A DNA stretch of 64,000 bases from Anaspis maculata (lineage: Eukaryota > Arthropoda > Insecta > Coleoptera > Scraptiidae). The translations under genes were made by a program, and so were the position numbers. The DNA lies in assembly GCA_949128115.1 (NCBI GenBank), contig OX421964.1, positions 52,492,601-52,556,600 of the forward strand, written 5' to 3'. The notes beneath the pieces were generated by a model, which worked only from the letters and a program-made list of their open reading frames with translations, made no database searches and was not told the origin of the DNA. Of the stretch, positions 1 through 10,225 are shown in pieces (position 1 is the first letter of the stretch; each line of letters begins with the position of its first letter).

Positions 1-540
1 AGACTATTTCGTACATTTGCAGCAGAGGAGCTTTAGAAATGATTTCGGATGAATTTTGACGAACATTAGGGAAAAAAGGTACGGCAAAGTTGTAAAATGT
101 GTGCAAGTTCTTATTTTGATCTGTTTTTGTTAAACTGGTCGAAGTGTGCCGTGCGATTTAAAAAGCTCATTTTATAGCATTTTTTCTGTACTTTCCGAAT
201 CCGATGCTGTTTTTTCCGAATATCGATCGGAAAATGTGGTTATCTGTCAAAAAAAAGCGATCAAATTTTTTTTCAGTACGGTCCTGGATTTTAAATCTGG
301 AGGTAGGTCATTTTGGAAAGCCTCAGTGGAGGACTGTTTCTTCTCAATTTTGTCGGATTTCATCAAACCGTTGCAAAGATATCGCTCTTTGAAATTTGAG
401 CCCAAACATAGGTAACACCCTGTATCTTCGTAACCGCTGACCAAAAAAAAATTTTTGACACAGATTTAGACTTGCCTCAATGTCCTCTACCTGGCATTTG
501 ACCATGTCGCATTAGTCATGAATCACCTTGTATATTGTTA

Positions 541-1152
541 AAATAAGCGTTGCGGACTCAATCCCTGTGGGTTCATTCCTTGACAGAATCTTACCATTTA
601 GGTCTCTTTCGAAAGCTACAAGGATGTTCTTTGGTTGGAGCCCAATGACATTTCCAAAATCGAAAAATAAGTTGAACCGAACTACATCCTTGTAGCTTTC
701 GAAAGAGACCTAAATGGTGAGATTCTGTCAAGGAATAAGCCCACAGGGATTGATTCCGCAACGCTTATTTAACCAATTCATCTCCGTCCTTGAAAACAAG
801 CTTCTTGGTTTAGTTGGAATGCTTGCTAAATACAAGACCGCGCCGTGTGTCGCATAGCACGTAAAATACGAACGATGATGCCGACTCCATGCGATGTTGG
901 TGGTCGTTAAAAATCCCTTCCTTGTGTTGTAATACACATTGGTTCGCCAAAATTTTCTTTCCGTGCAGGAAAGCATCCACCGGCGTCGGTGTTGGGCCCC
1001 GTTGCGGAAATGGGCCGACGTTGGATAAGCGAATAAAAAAAAACTCTATCCTTGATGGTCTCTCATGTACCAAGTTTTCTCAAGGACGGAGTTGAATTGG
1101 TAAAATAAGCGTTGCGGAATCAATCCCTGTGGGTTTATTCCTTGACAGAATC
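541..1152. repeat. Nested inverted repeats sharing one terminal arm
   Basis: One arm beginning AAATAAGCGTTGCGGA and ending near GACAGAATC occurs three times: forward at about 541-595, reversed at about 718-772 and forward again at about 1103-1152. The first two close a foldback of about 230 bp (541-772) whose arms run inward through a stretch about rapid-identity CTTGTAGC/GCTACAAG. The second and third close a larger one, which extends into matched sequence at 773-800 and 1070-1102 (AACCAATTCATCTCCGTC against its complement). This fits one MITE inside or beside a relative. No coding sequence is seen. Confidence 0.75.
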
Positions 1153-1375
1153 CACCGCAGTTTACCCGGTTAAATTCATAGTTCTTGGGATATAACCTAT
1201 GAATATTTTGAAGCCAAACTTTGCCCCTCCCCAAAGAAATAATACCCCCTAATGAAAACTTTCTGTGATCCGGCGTATCAGACAGCTCAGAATGGTCTGG
1301 AGAAAGTGTGTGCCATATGCATAACATTGTGTCACTCCGAGTTTTACGGTAATTTTTCAAGAAGTAAACCTCTAC

Positions 1376-1520
1376 CCTCGGGTTCCACCAAAATTTTAAG
1401 AGCAGATTGAATCTATCAGTCTGATAGTTGCTATGCACCAGCCAATAGGATGGCCAGTTGCTTAGTTACTATCAGAGTGATAAAGTTATCACGTTGATGA
1501 AAGTTTGGTGGAACCCGAGG
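1376..1520. mobile_element. 145-bp MITE with perfect 17-bp terminal inverted repeats
   Basis: The left end CCTCGGGTTCCACCAAA (1376-1392) is the exact complement of TTTGGTGGAACCCGAGG (1504-1520). Internal CTATCAG/CTGATAG-type repeats continue the fold. It is too short to encode protein, so it is a non-autonomous DNA-transposon-like unit. No clear target duplication was seen, and the superfamily is not assigned. Confidence 0.7.
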
Positions 1521-1660
1521 TCAATCTACTAGCTCAGGCAATGGGGTACTTGCCTAATTTTTTTTTATTGGCTTAATCGATAGTATGGTTAAAAATAATG
1601 TACCCGTATTTTTTCTTTTTCCTAAATTCCCAAAATTGCGGCCGCAATGCGTGTTTTAAA

Positions 1661-1688
1661 AATATATTTGTGACGTCACAAATATATT
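1661..1688. promoter_or_regulatory. Perfect 28-nt palindrome centred on a CRE-like TGACGTCA
   Basis: The 28 nt from AATATATTTG to CAAATATATT read identically on both strands and have TGACGTCA (1671-1678) at the centre, the consensus for CREB/ATF dimers. A second perfect palindrome built on GCGGCCGC lies only 13 nt upstream (1634-1647). Both sit about 190-240 nt upstream of the splice donor of the mini-gene candidate. A regulatory role is inferred only from the motif and its position. Confidence 0.3.
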
Positions 1689-1963
1689 AGATATAGAACA
1701 TAGGAGGGCTCTTTTTCCTCGTTGGGTTGGCACTGATATAACGTCGTCAAGGTGCCGTTTTCAAACAACAACAAGATCTGAGTCTGACTGACAACGTCAA
1801 ACCGCCGACCGTAATTTCTTCCTGTGCCCTTTTTTTGCCTTTGACTGCTTTGATCGAGGCTTTGATCTACGCGGTAAGTACCTACTCGTTTTGTTCATTT
1901 CTTCTTCAACCTAACTAGTCTCTTTCTTTAGTCTTCAGTGCTGTCCACCTAAAAGCCTTTCGC

Positions 1964-2083
1964 ATGTTTGTCACCCGTGCTCTGACCTGGCTGACCCTCG
2001 GCTTCATTTTGGACATCAGTGTTCCTGCTCCCCACATTTTATTTGGAGATCCATCGCGTCCTCCTCACATGGATCTCTTGTAG
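1964..2083 (+). CDS. Candidate 39-residue signal-peptide-like small ORF
   Basis: The ATG at 1964 opens 39 codons ending TAG at 2081-2083. The product starts with a basic residue followed by a hydrophobic run (MFVTRALTWLTLGFILDI), then a small-residue SVPAP stretch resembling a signal-peptidase site, and ends with a proline-rich tail. A plausible intron lies just upstream, from donor GTAAGT at 1874 to pyrimidine tract and AG at 1930-1931. That would make the region before 1873 an untranslated first exon. An AATAAA lies at 2201-2206, 118 nt after the stop. I recognise no family. The whole unit sits within a TIR-bounded element, so it may be transposon-borne or a chance ORF. Confidence 0.3.
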   Translation: MFVTRALTWLTLGFILDISVPAPHILFGDPSRPPHMDLL

Positions 2084-2200
2084 CTCTAAAGTATTACCTA
2101 TACGGAATTGTATGCTAATGATGAACCTATAGAAGCTCACTGTTCATTTTCGGCCTCTTATTTCTGTGCTATTTGGTGATCCTCCAGATTTTCCCCTGGA

Positions 2201-2206
2201 AATAAA
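2201..2206 (+). terminator. Possible polyadenylation signal of the 39-codon ORF
   Basis: AATAAA occurs 118 nt past the stop of the ORF at 1964-2083, a normal 3' UTR distance. It is supported only by the motif and spacing. Confidence 0.3.
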
Positions 2207-2767
2207 TTATATCGACTGAGACAGTGTTATAAGAGGTTTCTGGAGTCAGTTTCTACGAAACATTGTTCGATTTTATCGTCTGAATGCTCACGGTAAGAGA
2301 ATTCGATAGGAAACCGGTTTTGCGATAGCATGTTCAAAATGACAGTGTCACAGTGACATCCCTGACATTCTTGATTATTCCATTGTCACACAGTCAGACC
2401 AACCCCACTCAAAATCCCTGTCCTGGCGCGAAGCTTTTAGGAGGATTTTTCAAATTCGTTTTTTTCTGTAGAAAACGAAAGGATTTTTGTGAAATTCTCT
2501 GTAGAGTCCCCTTATCACTTATACTAGCAATCAAAAGTATTTCCAGCTGAATCTATTCCATTGGCAAGTACCCCATTTAAGTTAAAAATCGACAAAACCT
2601 AGAAATAATTCGCCTGAGGCTGAATTTTTGCACATTGATAGTTTGGACCCAGTATAACAACATATCAAAATACCCAAACTTTCCCTGTCCGCGTCTTTGA
2701 TTTTCAGGTCCTCAGTCTCAGGTTCTTGAAGTTGCATCGCTGAGCTGCAACTCATTCCGTAGTAGGT

Positions 2768-4420
2768 ACCGTACGATCAAAAACTACCTCACTCAAGGCA
2801 GGCTGTGGCCTGGCCAAAATCAGCCTCTTTTGCCTGCCAATGACCAGATCTAGTCCGGTACTAACGGACACATTCTATACAAACCTTGCACTTTTGAATA
2901 CAGCATTGAGATTTGACACAGTTGAAGTACAAATACCTATACCTCACTTTCAAAAAGTGGTGCCCAGATGGCACTACTTGCGGACGCCGGCGCCGTAGAT
3001 AGGCTGTTCAATAATGCAACAATTTTAACTTGTCAACTGGAAGAGTTGGAGTCATGAAAGCCACCATGATGTAGATTCACAATTCAATTGGCCAAAAGCC
3101 AAAATCAGCTTCGTTTGCCTGCCAATGACCAGATCTAGGCCGGTCTGTCTGGTGGTTAACGTGCATATTCTATACAAATCTTGCACTTCTGAGTACAGCA
3201 TTGAGACTTGGCACAGTTGAAGTTCATACTTATGCCTTACTTCCAATAAGTGGTGCCCAGATGACAGTATTTGCAGACACCGTATACAGGGTGTTGAATA
3301 ATGCAACAATAGGGTCCGTGCACGATTTTTTTTTATTTTGTCCAATGATGTTTTGGTAGCCAAATAGCACCACAGACTAAATGGTTTTTTGAAAATCTTG
3401 ATATATATATATTATTTTATTTTGTAAATTTGAAACAAAAAAACTGTTAGGCATGCAACTTCCATGCACCGATGTGTCAGCTGCGGTATGACGTCATCGT
3501 GCCCTGGGCTGGGGCTACTTGATTCTACACTAACAGATTGCGACTACGAATTTTAAATGTTTGACATATCTCACTGTCACCGTCTCAGACGTCTGTGGGG
3601 CTGACGCTCAATTTAGGTTGAAAAGCGCGCAGCACGAGCTTGGGGATGGCCCTGACACTTGAACAAAGGCGACGGCGCTGTTCGCGGCTCCAAAATTGAA
3701 ATAGGTCTGTAAAATAATGAAGATTTGAATTTTCGCGGGGTTTCAGAGTGCAGGGCTGTAACCTCGCAAAGAAAAAAACTTGCAAACGAAAAATAGAACT
3801 CTCGGGTTGACGTCATCGTGGTCATACAAGGTCATTGTAGAAGCGACCGCGTTTTTGGCGCGAAAAAAAATTCGAACTTTGATCTTAATTTAAAGGATAG
3901 ACCAATTTTTTAGAAAATTTTTTCTGAGCGGAAATTATTGTGGATAACGTTTTGAATGATTTTATGAAGTAATCGTCTCAATATAAAATTCATGCAAGGA
4001 CCCTATTCCATCTGTTTTACCGGAATTTGGGATTTTTGCATTATTGAACACCCTGTATGCGGCGTCTGCAAGTATTGCCATCTAGGTATTACTTCTTGAA
4101 AGTAAGGTATAGGTATGTACTTCAACTCTGCCTATTTTTGGAGCAAAAATAAAGTGGCTGGGAGGCTACGGCTACGGCTGATGGCACCTGCAAAGTTTTG
4201 GAGCGAAACTATCAGCGGCCTACAGCCGCATCCTCATAGCGCTCCAGCTTGTCACTTTATTTTTGCTCCAAAAAGTCATTCTACTAGAAATAAAAAGTGA
4301 ACGGGATATACTCCAACTGGGCCCAATCTAAATGCTGTACTCAAAAGTGAAAGGTTGGGACGTCTAACCACCGGACTAATCACAGCCTGCCTTGAGTAAG
4401 ATAGTTTTTGATCATACGGT
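2768..4420. repeat. 1.65-kb foldback with a duplicated left arm
   Basis: Sequence near 2768-2808 (ATCAAAAACT...ACTCAAGGCAGGCTGTG) returns inverted at about 4383-4420. The left arm holds two direct copies of a roughly 215-bp segment (about 2815-3030 and 3090-3310), each containing GCCTGCCAATGACCAGATCT and ending at GTTNAATAATGCAACAAT. The right arm carries one inverted copy (about 4010-4385), split by a MITE at 4131-4306. The loop (3340-4010) has two TGACGTCATCGTG motifs (3489 and 3810) and no convincing gene. Confidence 0.7.
4131..4306. mobile_element. MITE family M1, copy 1, inserted in a foldback arm
   Basis: TGGAGCAAAAATAAAGTG faces its complement CACTTTATTTTTGCTCCA near the other end, and the inner part holds ATGGCACCTGCAAAGTTTTGG. 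The same design occurs at 33436-33663 and 57452-57717. The interrupted host sequence (CTTCAACT...AATCTAAATGCTGTA) is continuous in the opposite arm near 2900-2935, which dates this insertion after the foldback formed. The outer left end appears eroded compared with copy 2. Confidence 0.7.
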
Positions 4421-4860
4421 ATTGATCTTGAACCAATCAAACTCAGACTGGGCTTGAGTTGAAAGGAAAATATTTAAAAAAAAGATTTACTGGTGCGAGT
4501 GCGAGTGCCCACTTCAATTGTTGAGCAGTTTATTTATATCAATAAGAAGTCTGCGTAAAGTCAAATCACCCGGAATTTTTCGCCGTGCAAAAGGGGTCTA
4601 AAAAATGGGGCGTAAGGCCTTGGAAGGTGCAAAACAAGCTGATGAAGACCCGTCTTCCGAAAAAATTTCGTCTGCGGCGCTTTTTTCTCACGTTCGTCAC
4701 TATTCCTAGTATTTTCCGCTTTGTCGAGAATTCATTTTTTATGTCTAAAATACTCTGTCACCAATTGGTCGCGATTTTTCGATCCTAAAAAAACTGGCGC
4801 AAAATTGCCTAATTCGGCACAGGGGGTGTCATTACGCAGTCTGCAGCTCATTTTCTAGGT
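4310..4860. other. No gene recognised
   Basis: This covers the end of the foldback arm and then low-complexity A/T-rich DNA up to the minisatellite. The ORF at 4585-4788 starts in ordinary AT-rich sequence and resembles no family I know. Confidence 0.5.
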
Positions 4861-6665
4861 AGGTTTGGTAGGGGGGCACAAGGCACGAAGGCACAAAGGT
4901 GTTTACTCAAGCTTCGAAAGCGACGGAAAAATGCAAGGGGACTCAGCAGGGCTTCAATTGACATTGAAGAGACAAGGGGGCTCATCAGGGCTCAAAACGA
5001 CATATAATACACAAAATGATCCACTGGAATTTCGAGCTAACACAGGAAGACAAAATGGGAGCCGCTTGAGCTCCAAAAGTCCAAAGCATAGGAAGACATT
5101 AGGGGGTTCTTCTGTTTACACCTTAAGTAAACACAAGAGGGTTCATCGAGGCTTGAAACGATACAAAAAGACACGGGGGCTCATCGGGGCTCCGACTGAC
5201 CAAGAAGAACTCTGAAACTCCAAAATCTGAGAAGATGGATTGTGGCTCGATAGAATTCCATAAGCAACATGAAGACACAATAAGGGGGCTCGTCAAGGCT
5301 TGAAGCGACACATCAAATTGTCCACGCGTCAGGTTGTCCTGGCGTCAAGCTGTCCCGCGTCAGGATGACCGGCGTCAAGCTGTCCTGCTTCGACCAACTT
5401 GACGCCAGGACAACTTGACGCCGGACGATTTGAGCCAGGGATTTTGTGAGAACATAGTAAGGAAACATTCGAATAAAATGACAAAAGGGGCCTCATTGAG
5501 AGTCGAAACGACACATAAAGACACAAGGGGGTACACTAGGGCTCCGAATTACACAGCAGAACCAATGCGGGCCTCTAGAACCCCAAAACACAAGAAGACA
5601 TGAGCGGACTCGCTTAGACTTCCGAAAACCTCAAGAAAACATTAAAGGGTTCATTGGGGCCTCTAAACGACACAAAAGGACAAAACGGGGGCCAGTAAGG
5701 CTCCAAAGTCAAAAAAAATACAAAGGGGCTCGATAGCATTCCGAAACTATGCCAAGAAAATACAAGGGGTTGATTGGGACACAATACGGTACATAAAGAC
5801 AGAAGGGAGGCTCCGACTGACACAGCAAGCCATAACGGGTCGCTAGAACCCCAAAACATGAGAAAGGTGAGCATGAGGGGGCTCGCTATCTCCGAAAACC
5901 ACAGAAAACATGAGGGGGCTCATCCTCGAAATTACACATAAAGACACAAAAAGGCCATTGGAGCTCCGATTAACAAAGCAAGGGATGATGGGGGCGCCCG
6001 AAGGGGCGCCATATATGATTAGAAACATAGGGAGATACAAAGGGGTTTATCAGGGCTTAACACAACACCATATGAAGACACGAAGGGGATTTTGAGGTTT
6101 CAAAACGACAAATACATACAAAGGGGGTCTGTTGGGTCTCCGATAAACATAGCAAGACACAACGAGGACCACTAGGATTCCAAGACATAAGAAGACAAAA
6201 TGGAGCTCATTGCGGGGCTGGAAGCGTCACCATAGACACATGGCCCAGATTGACCCAGCAAGAAAAGATATGGGGGCCGGCAAGGTTTCAAAGCACAAGA
6301 AAATACTAGAAGGCTCGATAGAATTTAGAGCTTCACATGAAAACACAAGAAAGTCATCGAGGGGATTATCAGGGTTCTTAACAACACTATGGAAAAACAG
6401 AGTGGCTCCAGTACAGTTTCGAAAACAACATACGGAGACACAAGTAGAGGGGTCATCAGGGCTTGAAACGACACATAAAGTCACATGAGGGCTGTGACTT
6501 CGAGTTATACAGCAATACACAACTGAGGTCATTGGGGACTCAAAAATATGAGACACAAGTAGATTTGGAGGGGCTTGCTAGTTCCGAAAAAACACATGAA
6601 AACACAAGGGGGCCAATTGGGGGACAAAAAGACACAAACTGGCCAACTAAATTTCCGAAATTATA
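4861..6665. repeat. Degenerate G-rich minisatellite, about 1.8 kb
   Basis: The stretch is built from imperfect 40-55-nt subunits of a few types that recur in order: ...GGGGGCTCATCAGGGCTCG with ACGACACATAAAGACACAAG; GGCTCCGAYTGACACAGCAAG; CTAGAACCCCAAAACATAAG with AAGACA; and GGGGGCTCGCTAGAATTCCG. The types recur at irregular spacings of roughly 110-180 nt, so the array has a blurred higher-order unit. Strand asymmetry is strong, with long runs of G on the plus strand and very few of C. Short ORFs inside it are by-products of the repeat. It lies about 540 bp upstream of CdsA. Confidence 0.75.
5318..5425. repeat. GC-rich palindromic insert inside the minisatellite
   Basis: GTTGTCCTGGCGTCAAG at about 5332-5348 is answered by CTTGACGCCAGGACAAC at about 5398-5414. 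Between them the words GCGTCAAGCTGTCC and GCGTCAGGATGACC recur. A related block lies at 6674-6757, beyond the other end of the array, so the two blocks may be an older repeat pair into or between which the minisatellite expanded. Confidence 0.65.
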
Positions 6666-6673
6666 ATCACTCC

Positions 6674-6757
6674 TAGCGTCCAGTTGTTCTGGCGTCATGT
6701 TGTCCCGCGTCAAGATGGCCGGCGAAGCAGGACAACGTGAAGTTGTCCTGCTTCGCT
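6674..6757. repeat. Second GCGTC/GTTGTCC palindromic block at the array edge
   Basis: GCGTCCAGTTGTTCTGGCGT, TCATGTTGTCCCGCGTCAAG and then GAAGCAGGACAACGTG with GTTGTCCTGCTTCGC form a self-complementary block. It shares its words with 5318-5425. No gene is seen here or onward to the CdsA start. Confidence 0.6.
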
Positions 6758-6759
6758 CC

Positions 6760-7208
6760 TTTTTGCCTCCCCTATCATTTCATACTGAGTACTAGACTGC
6801 TGCAAACGCGAGATTGTTTATGACTATACTGCTGCTGTTTTACTACCTTCTACCTGCTGCTACTACTACCTGCTCGGTTTTAACTTCCTCACGTCCACGT
6901 CCTCCATCTCAAGACAGCTAGTGAAAGAAAAACTCCACTGCATAATATTCATACTTATACGAAGCTTTTATTACTATTACTTTACGAACTTGCCTAAGTA
7001 TAATTCTCACGATAGTAGGTACCTATAGGTAGTTTTAAAACTTTATGCCGCTAAATTACGATCCAATTTATCGCTTATTATCGCTAGTGCCATTACCGTA
7101 ATTGTTTCGTTACTATCGTTTCGTCACCCAGAACCCACAAACAAATGACATTTCATTCGATTGACACTGCAACCTAATCCTACCATCCTTTTTTTGCAAC
7201 CGTTTGTA
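6760..7208 (+). promoter_or_regulatory. CdsA upstream region
   Basis: About 450 bp separate the repeats from the CdsA start codon. CTGCTGCT/TACTACC-type short repeats (6825-6880) are visible, but I see no convincing TATA box or initiator. It probably contains the promoter and 5' UTR, inferred from position only. Confidence 0.3.
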
Positions 7209-8522
7209 ATGGAAGACCATAACTTCCGCGTGAAGCAAGTAAGTTAAGTGCTCAACTCTAAACATTACAAACTGGTATTTAATCTGTTTTTATATGCTTG
7301 TTTCCAGAGAATGCACGAAGCAACTCCTGAAGAAGTAAAAAAACCGGACACTGGCGCAACATGGTTCTTCAAAATCCGAAACATCAAAAGCAACTGGCTG
7401 AAGCGCGCCATCTTCGGTTCGATCCTCGCCAGTTGCTTTCCCTTGGTCATCTACTTGGGCCCACTGATGATTATGGTCTCGGCCCACTGCGTCCAAATTC
7501 TCTGCTTCAGTGAAGTCATCGCCATAGGGTACAACTACAACAAAGTACCCAAGGAGGGTTTGCCTTGCTTCCGCTCGCTATGCTGGTACTTCTTGATCGC
7601 CGCCAATTACTTCTTCTTCGGCGAAACAATCGCGGTTCACTTAGAGGAGTTCAAATGGAGCTACTTCCGCACTGCAATGGCTTACCACCGCTTCATTTCA
7701 TTCTGTGCTTACTTGACGGGGCTGGTGTTGTTCGTGCTGAGTTTGAGGAAAAAGCACGACTTGAAACAGTTCAGGATTTTGGCTTGGACGCACACTTTGC
7801 TCATAATTGTAGTGTTGCAATCGTACATGTTCATCGAAAACATCTTTCACGGTTTGATCTGGGCGCTGTTGCCGTTGGCTTTGGTGGTGCTGAACGATAT
7901 ATTCGCCTACGTTTGTGGAAGGACTTTTGGTAAAACTCCTCTCATCGAGCTGTCACCGAACAAAACTTGGGAAGGATTTGTCGGAGGTTTCGTCGGAACT
8001 TTCGTTTCTGGATTCGTTCTTGCCAGTATAATGTGCAAATTTCCGTACTGTGTTTGTCCTGTTAAATACGAGCAAGTCGACGGCCGTATACAGCTGAACA
8101 GTTCTTGCACGCCTAGCTACTTGTTCCAGCCCCAACCGTACGAACTATTGCCGGGCCTGTGGATCAACATGTACCCTTTCATGTACCATTTCTTAGCTAT
8201 AGCTCTTTTCGCCAGCATCATAGCTCCGTTTGGAGGGTTCTGCGCGTCAGGGTTCAAGCGCGCTTTCAATATCAAAGACTTCAGTGACGTCATTCCAGGA
8301 CATGGAGGGATAATGGACAGGTTCGATTGTCAGTTTCTCATGGCAACGTTTGTGAATGTTTACATTTTCACGTTCGTGAGCAATCCAAGCGTGGATTTGA
8401 TTTTCAAGAAAGCTCTGTATTTGGACGAGGACAGTCAAGTACAATTTTATGGTATGTTGAAGGATCTTTTGCAGCTGAGTGGTGCCATACCAAAAAGTAA
8501 TGTGACAATAAAACTCGGGTGA
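7209..8522 (+). CDS. CdsA: CDP-diacylglycerol synthase (phosphatidate cytidylyltransferase), 414 aa, one intron
   Basis: The enzyme makes CDP-diacylglycerol from phosphatidic acid and CTP in the ER membrane, feeding phosphatidylinositol and cardiolipin synthesis. In flies CdsA sustains PIP2 for phototransduction. Exon 1 is 7209-7238 (10 codons); the intron 7239-7307 has GTAAGT and TTTCCAG ends and an in-frame TAA; exon 2 is 7308-8522. The ATG at 7209 is chosen because the open frame starting at 7248 begins inside the intron with GTG. About eight hydrophobic segments run from residue ~36. The family motifs are intact: LNDIFAY at 205, then GRTFGKTPL, SPNKTWEG at 226-233, and the CDS signature at 324-350 with K-R, K-D, PGHGG and DR-F-D. 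The N-terminus is shorter than in human CDS1/2 (about 445-460 aa). A 404-codon exon without introns is unusual, because animal CDS genes normally have many exons. It may be a retrogene or the result of intron loss. Confidence 0.95.
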
Positions 8523-8523
8523 T

Positions 8524-8529
8524 AATAAA
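8524..8529 (+). terminator. Polyadenylation signal of CdsA
   Basis: AATAAA follows the TGA stop by one base, so the 3' UTR would be very short. GT/T-rich sequence (TTGTTTGCAATGAGGTTTTA) lies at the expected distance downstream. No poly(A) tract remains that would mark a recent retrocopy. Confidence 0.6.
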
Positions 8530-8870
8530 CGTATTACTTATTGTTTGCAATGAGGTTTTATTTTATTCCGCATTCTTTATGTGGTAGTGGGAGTCTTTCG
8601 CCAAATTTTTGGAAATTTGAAGAATTGTAAAAAATTTCAAATATTTTCTAGAAGAAGACAACAAACACGCAAATATTGCGCCTCTGAGGGTCAAGGCGGG
8701 CACGTTGCATTTTCAATGGAACAAAGCTCTCCGACTACCACATACCACAACACCAGATGATCAGATCGAAACTGCACAGACAGGCCTTTCGCACCTGCTG
8801 GGGGCTCATCAGTACGCAGGCAGCCAAGCCAGTCAAACCATTCGGGGCTGTGGCAGCCAGAGATCTTAGT

Positions 8871-8917
8871 GATATTAGGAGTCCCCCTGTGTAATACACA
8901 GAGGGACTCCTAATATC
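8871..8917. repeat. Short hairpin GATATTAGGAGTCCC...GGGACTCCTAATATC
   Basis: Two arms of about 21 nt separated by a 5-nt loop are almost perfectly complementary. A degenerate third copy of the arm (CAGGGGGACTCCTGATATG) follows at about 8927-8945. It could be a MITE remnant or an RNA hairpin. Confidence 0.6.
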
Positions 8918-9133
8918 TCATATACTCAGGGGGACTCCTGATATGTGAGTCTCCCAAGCGGCGCCATCTACCAAAGGCATTCCGCAGATTCTATATTCCA
9001 AAAGAGTCAGGCAGGCAAGAGAATTGAACACAAATTCCATGTGAAGCCACACCATCACCAGAAGCATCGATGGTGAAGTGGACACACGTATACTCAAGCC
9101 GAGTGAGAGCAATGTTAGGAGACAACAAATTTT

Positions 9134-9134
9134 C

Positions 9135-9165
<31 letters not shown>
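9134..9165. repeat. (CAA)n microsatellite
   Basis: An uninterrupted trinucleotide run of about ten CAA units. Confidence 0.9.
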
Positions 9166-9223
9166 GATTTATGCGCCTGTTAGTATGGGGGCATAGGTCA
9201 TGCCGTGTGCAGATTCGTGAAGA

Positions 9224-9873
9224 TACAGGGTGATTCAAAAGTGCCGGACCACCTTGAAGGTGCGTAATATGGAAGCGTAGTAGAGTGCTGGGAAATTCTA
9301 TTTCTTCTAATTTTGAAGTTATGGAGGGACAAAAGTTGGTCCTTCAATCGCTTCTATTTTCTTTGCTTCAAAAGATTTTAGTGAACTGTTTATGGAGAAA
9401 GAATGAGTACAAAAAATCACCTCTTAATCTGCAAAGAGTTTCTGTTTTGTATACAGAGGAGTCATGAATCCTGAAAATTATTTTTTTCTGAAAGTACCTG
9501 CAAACAGCCACATTGGTCCCATAACCTATGTGGAGCACAATAAAACTATGAAACACAGTTCATTTTGATAGAATTCTGTTGCTACTGGTTTTTTAGGGAA
9601 ACTGAATTTTTGTAGTTTATGATTCACCTTGTGTATAAAAACAGAAATTCAATACAGATTCAGAGGTTGATTTTTTGTAGTCATTATTTTTTCATAAGAA
9701 GTTTACTTAACTCTTTTTAAATAATGGAAATAGAAGCAATCGAAGGACCAACTTTTGTCCCTCCATAACTTCAAATTTAAAACACATAGAATTTTTCAAC
9801 AACTTTCCAGCACTCTACTTCACTTCCATATTACGCACCGTTGAGATGGTCCGACAATTTTGAATCACCCTGT
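9224..9873. mobile_element. 650-bp foldback with TACAGGGTGATTCA ends
   Basis: The left arm (about 9224-9408) runs from TACAGGGTGATTCAAAA through TGGAGGGACAAAAGTTGGTC. It is mirrored at about 9690-9873 by GACCAACTTTTGTCCCTCCA to TGAATCACCCTGTA. Arms are about 180 bp, with noticeable divergence. A relative of the terminus is found inverted at about 62165-62233 (GGTGGTCCGACACTTCTGAATCACCTGTA; read in pieces). It is non-coding. Confidence 0.75.
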
Positions 9874-9879
9874 ATATAG

Positions 9880-10225
9880 AGCTATATCTCTATCGATTCC
9901 TATCAAACCACTGAGGGGAAGGCAATATCCCCATCAACACTACATTCCTTACCACTAAATAAATACCATATTTGAATATGGCGAAATAAAGGTAGTATTT
10001 GGTGTTAGGTGAAACTAAATGGTCGTTTATAGTGTATTATTATGAGTTTCGAGGGACATAGTAGAGAGTTATTGCAGATGAAATAAGGGTAAGCAGTATT
10101 AAAAGCGGCACTATTTTGACACCTACTCTTGCGCAGATTAGTGCGAAGTTAAATTTCCATAATAAGGATAGTGCCTGCCTTTATTCATGCACTCTTTGTC
10201 TTTAGGTCGACCTTATTTATACTTT
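9880..10225. other. No gene recognised
   Basis: AT-rich sequence between two foldback units. I see no ORF or repeat that I can name. Confidence 0.5.

Larger units (their letters stand above)
1540..2577. mobile_element. 1.04-kb element with 15-bp TIRs, carrying a possible mini-gene
   Basis: AATGGGGTACTTGCC at 1540-1554 is exactly complementary to GGCAAGTACCCCATT at 2563-2577. The right terminus, extended inward (AATGGGGTACTTGCCAATG when read on the minus strand), recurs at 35196-35214, so the end belongs to a repeat family. Inside are two perfect palindromes, a possible intron (1874-1931), a 39-codon ORF (1964-2083) and an AATAAA signal at 2201. It could be a transposon that carries a transcription unit, or two unrelated copies of a short terminal repeat flanking unique DNA. 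Confidence 0.5.

Noticed and set aside
5910..6666. Open frames in the minisatellite
   Set aside because: They arise from the repeated AAACGACACATAAAGACAC words and shift frame between units.
7248..7307. An extended N-terminus for CdsA reading LNSKHYKLVFNLFLYACFQ
   Set aside because: It lies between GTAAGT and TTTCCAG, starts with GTG, and the ATG exon at 7209-7238 joins in frame to 7308; it is intron sequence.
7565..7933. 122-codon open frame overlapping CdsA in another frame
   Set aside because: It is a shadow of the conserved CdsA coding frame and has no family features.
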